Source: Anaeromassilibacillus senegalensis (GTDB taxonomy: Bacteria; Bacillota; Clostridia; Oscillospirales; Acutalibacteraceae). From it: 64,000 nt of DNA. Of the stretch, positions 44,502-52,684 are shown one piece after another. A program made the position numbers and the translations under genes. Location of the stretch: positions 294,148 through 358,147 of the forward strand of contig NZ_LN868535.1 in assembly GCF_001261775.1 (NCBI RefSeq), read 5' to 3'. Below the pieces are notes generated by a model that was given only the letters and a program-made list of their open reading frames with translations, did no database searches and was not told where the DNA came from. Each line of letters starts with the position of its first letter. Positions within the stretch are counted from its first letter, which is position 1.

Positions 44502-45494
44502 ATGTTAAAGCTTCTTGTAACGCATGAAAACAAATTATACGACCTCAGCCAGATGATTGCTTCCGTGGAGTGGTCCGGAGAATACCGGCAATGTACGCGC
44601 ATTCTGGAAGTCGACCTGGTTTCCACGCCGGACGACGCCAACCTGCCAAAAGTCACCTGTGAGCTGGGCGATGCGGTAACCTTCTCCCTCGACGGAAAGG
44701 AACTGTTCCAGGGCTACATATTCTCCCGCCAAAAAGGGACGGGCGACAGCGCGATTTCCATCCACTGCTACGACCGGGGATACTATCTCAACCGCAACAA
44801 AGCGTCCTTCAAATTTACAAATGAGACGCCGGACGCGATCGCGAAAAAAATCTGCGCGGAATTTGAGGTGCCGGTGGGGCAGCTTGTCCAGCCGGGGGTA
44901 ACGCTATCCCGCATTTTCTCCGGATGCTCTCTGTATGAGATGATCCAAACCGCCTATACACTGGCGGCCGCCAAAACCAAAAAACAGTATTTCATCCGGT
45001 TTTCCGGCGGGAAATTGAACGTTCTGGAAAAAAGCGCGGCCGGCAACAAATTGGTGATCGAGGGCGGCGCGAACCTGCTGCAGGCCTCCTGCTCCGAGAG
45101 CATCGAAAACATGATCAACAAAATTTCGATCCGCGATGAGAACGACAAGGAGACGGGGCAGGTTTCCAACGACCAGTACATCAAATTGTACGGCCTGATG
45201 CAGGACTATCTGTCTCAGAGCAAGGACGGAAACGCCAAGGAAAAGGCGGAAAAGCTTTTGGCGGAAAACGGCGTATCCCAAAAGGTGACGCTGGACTGTC
45301 TGGGCGACGTGAACAGCTTGACAGGCGATGCGGTCATTGTAAAGGAACCGTACACCGGACTTTCCGGCCTGTTCTATATTGAATCCGACCTCCATACCTG
45401 GAAAGACGGCATCTACAAAAATCAGCTGGTGGTCAACTTCCAGAGCATGATGGATGAAGTCGAGGCCGGAAGCAAACCGGAAGATAAAAAATAA
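44502..45494 (+). CDS. Baseplate hub protein (XkdQ / gpD-like)
   Basis: A 330-residue protein of the XkdQ type: an early beta-rich part (LFQGYIFSRQKGTGDSAISI), IAKKICAEFEVPVGQLVQPG, and the family segment GLMQDYLSQSKDGNAKEKAE. Such proteins form the central hub through which the tube tip exits. GGAGGCGAGACGC precedes the ATG, and the gene sits in the standard Xkd order. Confidence 0.88.
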   Translation: MLKLLVTHENKLYDLSQMIASVEWSGEYRQCTRILEVDLVSTPDDANLPKVTCELGDAVTFSLDGKELFQGYIFSRQKGTGDSAISIHCYDRGYYLNRNKASFKFTNETPDAIAKKICAEFEVPVGQLVQPGVTLSRIFSGCSLYEMIQTAYTLAAAKTKKQYFIRFSGGKLNVLEKSAAGNKLVIEGGANLLQASCSESIENMINKISIRDENDKETGQVSNDQYIKLYGLMQDYLSQSKDGNAKEKAEKLLAENGVSQKVTLDCLGDVNSLTGDAVIVKEPYTGLSGLFYIESDLHTWKDGIYKNQLVVNFQSMMDEVEAGSKPEDKK

Positions 45495-45511
45495 AGAGCG
45501 GAGGGAAAACC

Positions 45512-45778
45512 ATGGAAGACAACCCGTATTCCTCATTTTGGCAGGCAATCCGGCAGGAAATCGCGGAACAGCGCATTCCGGCCAACGTGACGGGAACCGT
45601 CACCAGCGCGGCTCCGCTGAAAATCAAAATGGGTAATATTGAACTGGATCAAAATGACGTGAAAGTGAACGCGCTGCTGCGCGGCGACGACGCTCTCCGA
45701 TTGGGCGACACCGTCTTGATGACGCCGCGCGGAGATCAGCAGCTGTTCTATGTACTATGTAAGGTGGTGGGCGCATGA
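45512..45778 (+). CDS. Baseplate protein, DUF2577 (XkdR-like)
   Basis: An 88-residue protein (NPYSSFWQAIRQEIAEQRIP, then NVTGTVTSAAPLKIKMGNIE) ending in the short beta-strand PRGDQQLFYVLCKVV. The layout and position between hub and DUF2634 protein match XkdR. It is probably the small OB-like spike-adjacent protein. Its stop overlaps the start of the next gene. Confidence 0.87.
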   Translation: MEDNPYSSFWQAIRQEIAEQRIPANVTGTVTSAAPLKIKMGNIELDQNDVKVNALLRGDDALRLGDTVLMTPRGDQQLFYVLCKVVGA

Positions 45779-46239
45779 CCCTTTTTCCAATCATCCAGCC
45801 GCCAACCGTGGAGGTGCAGAACGAACTTCCGATTTATCGGGAGGTCAAATGGGATTTCGCCGCAAACAAGCCGGTGTTTCAGGATAAAAATCCGGTGATC
45901 GTGGAGCGCGAGGAAGCCGTCCTGACCTGGGCGTGGAAGACCCTGCACACGGAGCGGTTCCGGTATAAAATCTACACCTGGAACTACGGCTGCGAGCTGG
46001 CGGCCCTGATCGGGCAGCCCTATACGGAAGCCCTGAAGCGCGCCGAGGCGATGCGGTATATCCGCGAAAGCCTGCTGGTGAATCCCTACATCGCTGGCGT
46101 GGAGGAGCTGGACGTTTCTTTTGGCAAAAATGAAGAGGAACCCGTAACAGGCCGTTATGCGGCGGATATCCTGCATATCACATGCCGGATCAAAACCGTC
46201 TACGGCGATATACAAATGGGAGGTGATATCCATGTTTGA
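45775..46239 (+). CDS. Baseplate protein, DUF2634 (XkdS-like)
   Basis: A 154-residue wedge protein analogous to T4 gp25: EVKWDFAANKPVFQDKNPVI, ALTWAWK-like VLTWAWKTLHTERFRYKIYT, and a central AEAMRYIRESLLVNPYIAGV. It helps start sheath assembly at the baseplate. It overlaps both neighbours by a few bases, showing tight coupling. Confidence 0.9.
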   Translation: MTLFPIIQPPTVEVQNELPIYREVKWDFAANKPVFQDKNPVIVEREEAVLTWAWKTLHTERFRYKIYTWNYGCELAALIGQPYTEALKRAEAMRYIRESLLVNPYIAGVEELDVSFGKNEEEPVTGRYAADILHITCRIKTVYGDIQMGGDIHV

Positions 46240-47497
46240 AGAAAAAACGCCGGAAAATATCCGGGAACAAATCCTGGCGGGCATGTCGAACGAGCTGGAT
46301 AAACGCGAGGGCAGCTATACCAGCGATCTGGTCAGCCCTGTCGCCTATGAAATCTGGAAGCTTTACGACACGATGAACGAGTTGATTCCGATCGCCTTTG
46401 TGGACGAAACCTCCGGTGCATACATTGACCGGCGCTGCGCGGAATACGGCATCACGCGCAAGGAGCCGCAGAAGGCGTCCGGCTATGTCAAACTGACCTG
46501 CTCAGCAGCTTCAGAAAGCCGGCAGGTGCCTGTAAACACCTGCTTTGAGACCAATGAAGAAAATGCGGGCAAACGCAGACGGTACTATTCCACAGAAGCG
46601 GTCACCATCAAAAACGGGACTGCTCTGGTGAATGTCGAGGCGGAACAAACTGGAACCGCCTACAACGTGGAACCCGGCACAATCACACAATTGCAGACCG
46701 CGCTGACGGGGATCACGGTACAGAGCATTACCAATGAAAAAGCAGTGGCAGGCGGCACGGACGACCCGGAGTCGGACAAGGATCTCGTGGAACGTCTCTA
46801 CAAGCGGCTGCGCGATCCAGGCACGAGCGGCAACGCATCCCACTATCAGCAGTGGGCGACGGAGGTTCCGGGCATAGGTGACGCAAAAGTCGTGGAGGAA
46901 CACATGCATCTGTATCGCGACACGGGCAGCACCGGCGCGGCGCAGTATGCGGAAGTCGATCCGATCTATGTCAAGACGACAAACGGAAGCGGAAGTACAG
47001 TCTATGAGAAAAGGGACATTCCACTGCCGCAGATTTCCGTCTATGTCATTGGGCCGGATAAAAGGCCGGTCACCGACGACGTGATTCTGCAAAACTGCTG
47101 GAAGCACATCGACGCCTGCCGTCCAATCGGCGTAAACGTAAACGTTCTCAGCGCCGCAACCAAGCGGATCGACATCAGCGTGAAAGTAGAGCTTTTGGGA
47201 TTGGCGACCGTTGATCAAGTGCACGACGATTTCTGCACCGCGATGGAAGATTATATTAAAAAGATCGCATTCAAGGAGAAGTCCCTGCGCTATAACCATG
47301 TGGTGAATCTTCTGCTGAACGTTAACGGCGTCAAGGACATCGGAGACCTGCAAATCAGCGGCGTGTCCAGTGCGCCCAGTACATATGCCGCCGGCGACGC
47401 GGAGGCAAAAAACATCCTCTTTGCGGAAAACGAAGTCCCGGTGCTCGGAAACGTCGATGTGGACCCCTATGTAGAACCGGCAGGTGAAATGACATGA
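46232..47497 (+). CDS. Baseplate J-like wedge protein (XkdT-like)
   Basis: A 421-residue baseplate J family protein: SYTSDLVSPVAYEIWKLYDT, FVDETSGAYIDRRCAEYGIT, the family-typical GGTDDPESDKDLVERLYKRL and GNASHYQQWATEVPGIGDAK. It forms the wedge ring with the DUF2634 and DUF2313 proteins. The start is the ATG at 46232 with a GGGAGGTGAT site; it overlaps the preceding stop. Confidence 0.93.
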   Translation: MFEEKTPENIREQILAGMSNELDKREGSYTSDLVSPVAYEIWKLYDTMNELIPIAFVDETSGAYIDRRCAEYGITRKEPQKASGYVKLTCSAASESRQVPVNTCFETNEENAGKRRRYYSTEAVTIKNGTALVNVEAEQTGTAYNVEPGTITQLQTALTGITVQSITNEKAVAGGTDDPESDKDLVERLYKRLRDPGTSGNASHYQQWATEVPGIGDAKVVEEHMHLYRDTGSTGAAQYAEVDPIYVKTTNGSGSTVYEKRDIPLPQISVYVIGPDKRPVTDDVILQNCWKHIDACRPIGVNVNVLSAATKRIDISVKVELLGLATVDQVHDDFCTAMEDYIKKIAFKEKSLRYNHVVNLLLNVNGVKDIGDLQISGVSSAPSTYAAGDAEAKNILFAENEVPVLGNVDVDPYVEPAGEMT

Positions 47498-48084
47498 TGA
47501 AACAGCTTTTGCCGGACTATTACCAAAATAACGGCGAGACGGAAACCGAAAAAATCCAGGACGCAATCGACCCAGCCTTTGCTGTGGCGCAGGAATCCTG
47601 GGGCATCGGGAAAGAGCTGGAGGAACAGCCGGGCGACAGCTTCGTACAGCAGCTTCTGGTGAACACCTCCACATGGGGGCTGAAGCTTTGGGAAAAGCTC
47701 TATGGGCTAGATACGGACTTATCCAAAAGCGAAAAGGACCGGCGCTCCAGAATTTTGAGTAAAATGCGCGGGAAGGGCACGACGACAAAGGACATGATTC
47801 AAAATCTGGCAGAAAGTTTTGTCAATGGTATGATTACAATTCAAGAGCATCCGGAAACCAGCAGTTTTATCATTCAATTCGGGGACATCGGCGTCCCACC
47901 GCTGCTGGACGATCTTTCCGCCGCGATTGACGAGATCAAGCCCGCGCATTTGCAGTATACCTATGATATTCGGTATCTGACGCACAGGGAAATTGCACAG
48001 GCAAAATGGACGCATCAGGCACTCCATCGATACGAACACCAACAAATCAGAAAGGGTGAAATCAATGGCACCAGAAACCAGTAA
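47494..48084 (+). CDS. Baseplate protein, DUF2313 (YmfQ/XkdU-like)
   Basis: A 196-residue protein with EKIQDAIDPAFAVAQESWGI and the family-typical WGLKLWEKLYGLDTDLSKSE, SRILSKMRGKGTTTKDMIQN. It is the third wedge component, analogous to T4 gp7/gp53 region or Mu gp48, to which fibres attach. It overlaps both neighbours. Confidence 0.9.
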   Translation: MMKQLLPDYYQNNGETETEKIQDAIDPAFAVAQESWGIGKELEEQPGDSFVQQLLVNTSTWGLKLWEKLYGLDTDLSKSEKDRRSRILSKMRGKGTTTKDMIQNLAESFVNGMITIQEHPETSSFIIQFGDIGVPPLLDDLSAAIDEIKPAHLQYTYDIRYLTHREIAQAKWTHQALHRYEHQQIRKGEINGTRNQ

Positions 48085-48616
48085 TTATAAATTAAAACAG
48101 CCCTTGGAAACGGATTTTTATAATATAGAGGATTACAATAAAAATCTGGAAAAAATCGACACGCAGATGAAGCTGAACGCCAATACCGTAATGGTATCGC
48201 GCGGCGGTACGGGAAAGACAAGCTGGTCGGCATCGCGTCTGATCTATCCGTCTACTTCCACGGCGCTGACGCAGCTTTCGTATCCGTCGAAAGCCAGATC
48301 GTTTCTTCGTCAAAACACCGCGGGCGCACCGTATTGGAGCGCGCCGTCCACGACTTTGAAGGAGAATTTAATTTCCACTGAGTGGATTGGAAGCGAACCG
48401 CCGTTTACGTATACGCTTTCGGTCGAGGGTGTGACAACGTCCAGCAATCAGGATATTCTGCCTGATGTGAATATCACAGAAGAGGAACTGAACGCTTTGC
48501 AGGCGGCTAATATTCAGGATGGCGGACAGTCGTCTGGATCTATTACGCTGAAGGCGTGGGGCTATAAACCGGATCGGAATATCCCTATTCGCGTCATTAT
48601 AAGAGGTGATACCTGA
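48065..48616 (+). CDS. Tail fibre or adaptor protein
   Basis: A 183-residue protein. The N-terminus TSNYKLKQPLETDFYNIEDY NKNLEKID is the usual baseplate-attachment opening of Firmicute tail fibres. Residues about 40-95 carry SRGGTGKTSWSASRLIYPST and related text that recurs in the collagen-like fibre (VSNGGTGKTSWTSNRLVYAS). The C-terminus is beta-rich. It starts inside the preceding gene (ATG 48065). It probably links the baseplate to the propeller proteins that follow. Confidence 0.75.
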   Translation: MAPETSNYKLKQPLETDFYNIEDYNKNLEKIDTQMKLNANTVMVSRGGTGKTSWSASRLIYPSTSTALTQLSYPSKARSFLRQNTAGAPYWSAPSTTLKENLISTEWIGSEPPFTYTLSVEGVTTSSNQDILPDVNITEEELNALQAANIQDGGQSSGSITLKAWGYKPDRNIPIRVIIRGDT

Positions 48617-49935
48617 TGGCGAACATTGTCCACTCTAACAGCAGTGGAAAAAAGCGCTTGAAGCTTAATGTATTTTGCAGACCTACAGAACCGGAAAGCA
48701 AAGATGGAATTTGGATTCAGTCTCCGGAAAGCGTTAGTATGCTCGCATTTAAAACAAGTAAATATTTTGCTCAAGTAGGAAGGTTCATGGGTGCAACTGG
48801 AAATAAGTCAATCATAATGAATCAGGGGCATACGAGTTCAAACTACTATAATCGTTTTTGTTGGAGACCTCTGATTGGTAACAATTGTGTAATATTTTCT
48901 GGAGCTGAATATTATGCTAACAGTAGGGACACTGTAGGCTTATATACAACCCTTACTTTTTATGATACAAATAAGCGCACTTTCTCAAAGAAAAATATTT
49001 TTTCAGAAAGCAGCGGAACTGATACTTCACGTGAAAGTTGTGGTTTTAATGTATTTGAATACAACGATTACTTTTATGCTTATTGTAACTTTCAAAGTTT
49101 AACTTCATCTGGTTCATTGAGAACCAGATCCAGTCTTGCTATTAAATACGATAAAAATGGTAATGAAATAGAAAGATCTACGGATTACTCAAATGCGATC
49201 CCTTTTAACTACTTTATTATTGGAACAGTCAGGCAAGAAATTTATGCACTTAGCGGCGCACAAATTTGGAGCATACCCTCTGATTACAAATCTACAACAT
49301 TATACAAAGTCGTATTAAATGGCTTTACTCCTCAATTTTCGCAAGTTGCTACAATTCCGGAAGTAAACGTATCACAAGGGTGTATTGCTATATTTGGAAA
49401 TTGTTTATACTTTGCACGAGCAACAGAATTGTTGGAATACAACACCATTACAAAAACGGTAAAAACCTTTCCTTACCCAACTCCATATACCAGCGAACCA
49501 CAAATTTGTGTGGCAGGTAATCAAATATTAATCACTATAATGAGCTTGATAGAAAAACGGACATTTCTATTTAATATTGAGTCTAAATCATTCCAACAAT
49601 TAGCTCACGATGATCCGCACCAATACAGTTTCTGCTCTATGTATGCAAACTTGGACCAAGTCCTCATTTTTCCTGGAGCCTACTACTCTGAAGAGTCGTC
49701 AAACGCTGACGATATGAACATAACAGCCTTTGATCTAACAAAAACCGTTTTAGAAAATAAAACGGTTGCTATCGAAGACAGTCCTACTTATGATGCCATA
49801 TTATGCAGCGATCCTGAAGACAACGTATATCTTCGTGGATTTTTTGGAAATGTGTGGTTGTACAATCAAAATGAATATCAGGAATATCCAACCTATATAG
49901 GAGATGGGGAAAGTTGGAGAAGAGTTAAAAATTGA
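48616..49935 (+). CDS. Receptor-binding tail protein, beta-propeller-like (first)
   Basis: A 439-residue protein that opens KLNVFCRPTEPESKDGIWIQ and closes GDGESWRRVKN, both shared with the next gene. The centre is beta-rich with blade-like spacing (for example NDYFYAYCNF, RQEIYALSGAQIW, FGNCLYFARATELLEYN) but diverged from Kelch. The DNA is strongly AT-rich compared with the baseplate genes. By position after the fibre adaptor it is a candidate host-range determinant. Its start overlaps the previous stop. Confidence 0.65.
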   Translation: MANIVHSNSSGKKRLKLNVFCRPTEPESKDGIWIQSPESVSMLAFKTSKYFAQVGRFMGATGNKSIIMNQGHTSSNYYNRFCWRPLIGNNCVIFSGAEYYANSRDTVGLYTTLTFYDTNKRTFSKKNIFSESSGTDTSRESCGFNVFEYNDYFYAYCNFQSLTSSGSLRTRSSLAIKYDKNGNEIERSTDYSNAIPFNYFIIGTVRQEIYALSGAQIWSIPSDYKSTTLYKVVLNGFTPQFSQVATIPEVNVSQGCIAIFGNCLYFARATELLEYNTITKTVKTFPYPTPYTSEPQICVAGNQILITIMSLIEKRTFLFNIESKSFQQLAHDDPHQYSFCSMYANLDQVLIFPGAYYSEESSNADDMNITAFDLTKTVLENKTVAIEDSPTYDAILCSDPEDNVYLRGFFGNVWLYNQNEYQEYPTYIGDGESWRRVKN

Positions 49936-49975
49936 TTCTCTGTTTATCTTTTAAAAGGCAAAAGGAGGAAATTGA

Positions 49976-51202
49976 ATGGCGAATATCATTCAAACAGGTG
50001 GAAGTAATACAAAGCTAAATGTTTTCTGTCAACCAAACGCACCAGAAAAAGAACAGGGAATTTGGTTAAAAACCAGTGAGTATGTTTCTCCTAAAAAAGT
50101 TGTATTTGATACAAGCGTATGGTCTGAGGAACAGTGGATTCTTCCATCTCCAATAAAAGAATTGACTCCAGCAAGAACTGGAGCATGTTGTACCGTTGTC
50201 AACGATGAAATATATATTATCGGAGGACAAGTTACCTATAACACAACTACTTCTGACTCCAAAATATACAATCCAACTACTAATACATATCGTTCTGCAG
50301 GTATATCTACTAGTAGGGCAACCGCATGTTGTGCCACTAGTAATAACAAAATTTATATATTTGGTGGAATGTCTTATAGTGGAGGCAGCGACTATTTTTC
50401 TGATGCTCTCATGTACGATCCTACCACCAATATAAAGAAGTCCATAGCTTCTATGCCAAAAGCACGGTATCAAGGTGGTTGTGGCGTTATAGGAGATAAA
50501 ATTTACCTTATAGGAGGAGAAACTTCATCCAATTCTCCAAACTCTTCTTCCTTAGTATATAACACTACATTAAACACTTATTCAGAGATAAATATAGGGA
50601 TTAGCAGAAGGCGGTTTGCTTGTACCGCCATTGGGGGCGAAATTTTTTATTTCGGAGGAGACCGAAAATCTGGAGACAAATACTCCAGTTATAAGGACGC
50701 GTATGCTTATCTTCCTGAAACAGACACTAAAAGAACATTGGCCGAACTGCCAGAAATTTGCTATGGAATGTCCTGTGTAAGTGTGGGCGAGAATATTTAT
50801 ATTATTGGTGGTAGGTATGTAAGCACTGTCCTTTCATATAACATATTAACGGATACATATAGAGAAATTGGTAACTTATCCTTGGGAAGGTCTAACCCTT
50901 CATGTGCTTGTGTTAAAGACAGAATTTATATCTTTGGTGGGGAATATGATACTCAAGATTATACTGGCGTTGCGGACTGCCTTTCCCTCACCTCCAAGCA
51001 ATACAACGACGATCCAACCGTCGTCATCTACTACCTCCCCAAAGACACCTCGCACTATGCTTCTCTGATGGAAAATCATCAAATGAGCTGGCACCCCACT
51101 TATTTTAAAGACGCAATGCTATATATCAACGGAAAAGTCACCTTCCCCGCCGTATACTGCGGCGATGGTGAAAGTTGGAATCTAATTCGAGAGGAGAAAT
51201 AA
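49976..51202 (+). CDS. Kelch-repeat receptor-binding tail protein (second)
   Basis: A 408-residue protein with five to six Kelch-type blades: NDEIYIIGGQVTYN, NNKIYIFGGMSYSGG, GDKIYLIGGETSSN, GGEIFYFGGDRKSG, GENIYIIGGRYVST and KDRIYIFGGEYDTQ. The opening (SNTKLNVFCQPNAPEKEQGI) and end (GDGESWNLIREEK) match the preceding protein, so the propeller is a swappable middle between fixed attachment ends. AT-rich until about 50970, then GC-rich again within the gene. It probably recognises a surface glycan of the target cell. Confidence 0.8.
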   Translation: MANIIQTGGSNTKLNVFCQPNAPEKEQGIWLKTSEYVSPKKVVFDTSVWSEEQWILPSPIKELTPARTGACCTVVNDEIYIIGGQVTYNTTTSDSKIYNPTTNTYRSAGISTSRATACCATSNNKIYIFGGMSYSGGSDYFSDALMYDPTTNIKKSIASMPKARYQGGCGVIGDKIYLIGGETSSNSPNSSSLVYNTTLNTYSEINIGISRRRFACTAIGGEIFYFGGDRKSGDKYSSYKDAYAYLPETDTKRTLAELPEICYGMSCVSVGENIYIIGGRYVSTVLSYNILTDTYREIGNLSLGRSNPSCACVKDRIYIFGGEYDTQDYTGVADCLSLTSKQYNDDPTVVIYYLPKDTSHYASLMENHQMSWHPTYFKDAMLYINGKVTFPAVYCGDGESWNLIREEK

Positions 51203-51204
51203 AA

Positions 51205-51465
51205 ATGAAGCTTACATATAAAATCTGGGACAAGCAGTCCCCAATCAATTCCTGCCCGGCAAAGAAAGCGATGACGTCGCTCAAAATCACCAAAAACGAC
51301 GAGGTTTATATTATCGTCAATGAAAACGGCGCCGACTGGATCGTTCAGACAAAGCTCAACGCCCCCTATCCTGGCGCGACTATCGAGGAAAGCGCGCAGA
51401 ACCACATCAATATGCTTCTGAAAGAGCATCAGGAGGAAACCGCCGTCGAACAGGTGGAAGCGTGA
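51205..51465 (+). CDS. Small phage tail-associated protein
   Basis: An 86-residue protein (LTYKIWDKQSPINSCPAKKA, then SLKITKNDEVYIIVNENGAD) with a beta-rich core and a charged helical end. GAGGAGA precedes the ATG at 51205. It lies between the receptor-binding gene and the endolysin, the place where small conserved proteins of unknown role sit in many Firmicute phages. I do not recognise a function. Confidence 0.6.
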   Translation: MKLTYKIWDKQSPINSCPAKKAMTSLKITKNDEVYIIVNENGADWIVQTKLNAPYPGATIEESAQNHINMLLKEHQEETAVEQVEA

Positions 51466-52196
51466 TTGTCCGCCAATCCCTGCTCTCGAATGATCAATAC
51501 CTGATCAAAGCCCCCTACACGATGATCCCCACCCGCGTGGTAATCCACAACACGGCCAACGACGCAAGTGCGGAAAATGAAATCCGCTACATGCGTTCCA
51601 ATACGCAAAAAGTATCTTTTCATTATGCCGTCGACGATATTGAGGCCATCCAGGCGATTCCGGAGACCCGGAACGCCTGGCACGCGGGCGACGGGAACGG
51701 GAAGGGTAACCGGCAGGGCATCGCCATCGAGATTTGCTATTCCAAGAGCGGTGGGCCGCGGTTTGAGGCCGCCGAGCGAAATGCGGCGGAGCTGACCGCA
51801 TCGATTCTGGCGCGGTACGGCTGGGGACTGGAGCAGGTGACGAAGCACCGGGATTACTCCGGAAAAAACTGCCCGCATCGCACGCTGGCGCTCGGCTGGC
51901 CACGGTTTCTGAATATGGTAAAACAGGCGCTGTACGCGGTCAAATCCGATACAACGATGGACATGCGCCTCCCCAGGGGGCAGGTCTACACGGTAAAGCT
52001 GACCAGCTACCAAAAGCCGGATTTTACCGTCGGCAACGGCGCCGTGCTGCAGACGCGGTTCGCGAAGCAGCAGGGATGGGACTGGTATTTTCAATTCAAA
52101 GCAATTGGCCCGCCCGGTGCGGGCTGCGGTGTGTACGCGAATGGTGAGCGGCTCTTCGCCGTTCAGATAGGAGAAGAAACGCATGGAACGATTTAA
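51462..52196 (+). CDS. Endolysin: N-acetylmuramoyl-L-alanine amidase with C-terminal domain shared with secreted enzymes
   Basis: A 244-residue amidase_2 enzyme that cuts the bond between MurNAc and L-alanine. Likely zinc ligands are His29 (VVIHNT), His129 (TKHRD) and Cys137 (NCPHR). From about residue 163 the domain SDTTMDMRLPRGQVYTVKLT, then PDFTVGNGAVLQTRFAKQ and GPPGAGCGVY, matches the C-terminal domain of the four large secreted enzymes in this window. In an endolysin this is where the wall-binding domain sits. The start is GTG, overlapping the previous stop. No signal peptide; the holin gene follows and overlaps. Confidence 0.9.
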   Translation: MIVRQSLLSNDQYLIKAPYTMIPTRVVIHNTANDASAENEIRYMRSNTQKVSFHYAVDDIEAIQAIPETRNAWHAGDGNGKGNRQGIAIEICYSKSGGPRFEAAERNAAELTASILARYGWGLEQVTKHRDYSGKNCPHRTLALGWPRFLNMVKQALYAVKSDTTMDMRLPRGQVYTVKLTSYQKPDFTVGNGAVLQTRFAKQQGWDWYFQFKAIGPPGAGCGVYANGERLFAVQIGEETHGTI

Positions 52197-52680
52197 CGAA
52201 ACGCAGGTTTTGGAGATCAAGGCGGCCATTTCAGCAGCGGCGGCGGCACTTTCCGCGTGGCTGGGCTGGTTCGGGTGGCTGGCGGTGATCTATCTGGCCT
52301 GCATGGTGGTGGATTACATCACGGGCAGCGCGGCGGCGGGCAAGTCCGGCGTGTGGAGCAGCGCGGCGGCACGGGAGGGCATCTGGCACAAGGCGGGATC
52401 GATTGTCGCGGTGTCGGCATCCCTGCTGACGGACATTTTGATCGGGTTGGTGGTCAACCACCTCCCCGCGATTTCTCTGCCGTTCCAGTACACCGTTCTG
52501 TTCTGTCCGGTTGTAATCGTATGGTACATATTAACCGAATTGGGGTCCATTGTGGAAAACGCCGGCGCGATGGGCGCGCCCATCCCCGCGTTTTTGCAGA
52601 AACTGATCCTGGTTTGTAAAAATTCCGTCGATGCGGCGGGCGACCGCCTGATGGACGACGAGAAAGAAGAAAGGAAGTGA
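52183..52680 (+). CDS. Holin (TcdE/phage holin_4 type)
   Basis: A 165-residue membrane protein with about three transmembrane segments (AWLGWFGWLAVIYLACMVVD, then VAVSASLLTDILIGLVV and LFCPVVIVWYILTELGSIVE) and the family motif DYITGSAAAGKSGVWSSAAA. It makes the membrane hole through which the amidase reaches the wall, for lytic release of particles. It overlaps the endolysin gene by 14 bases. Confidence 0.92.
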   Translation: MERFNETQVLEIKAAISAAAAALSAWLGWFGWLAVIYLACMVVDYITGSAAAGKSGVWSSAAAREGIWHKAGSIVAVSASLLTDILIGLVVNHLPAISLPFQYTVLFCPVVIVWYILTELGSIVENAGAMGAPIPAFLQKLILVCKNSVDAAGDRLMDDEKEERK

Positions 52681-52684
52681 TCGC

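Noticed and set aside
48200..48235. Walker A (P-loop) motif in RGGTGKTSW
   Set aside because: The text sits in a short beta-rich fibre protein and recurs in the collagen-like fibre; no Walker B or nucleotide-binding fold context.
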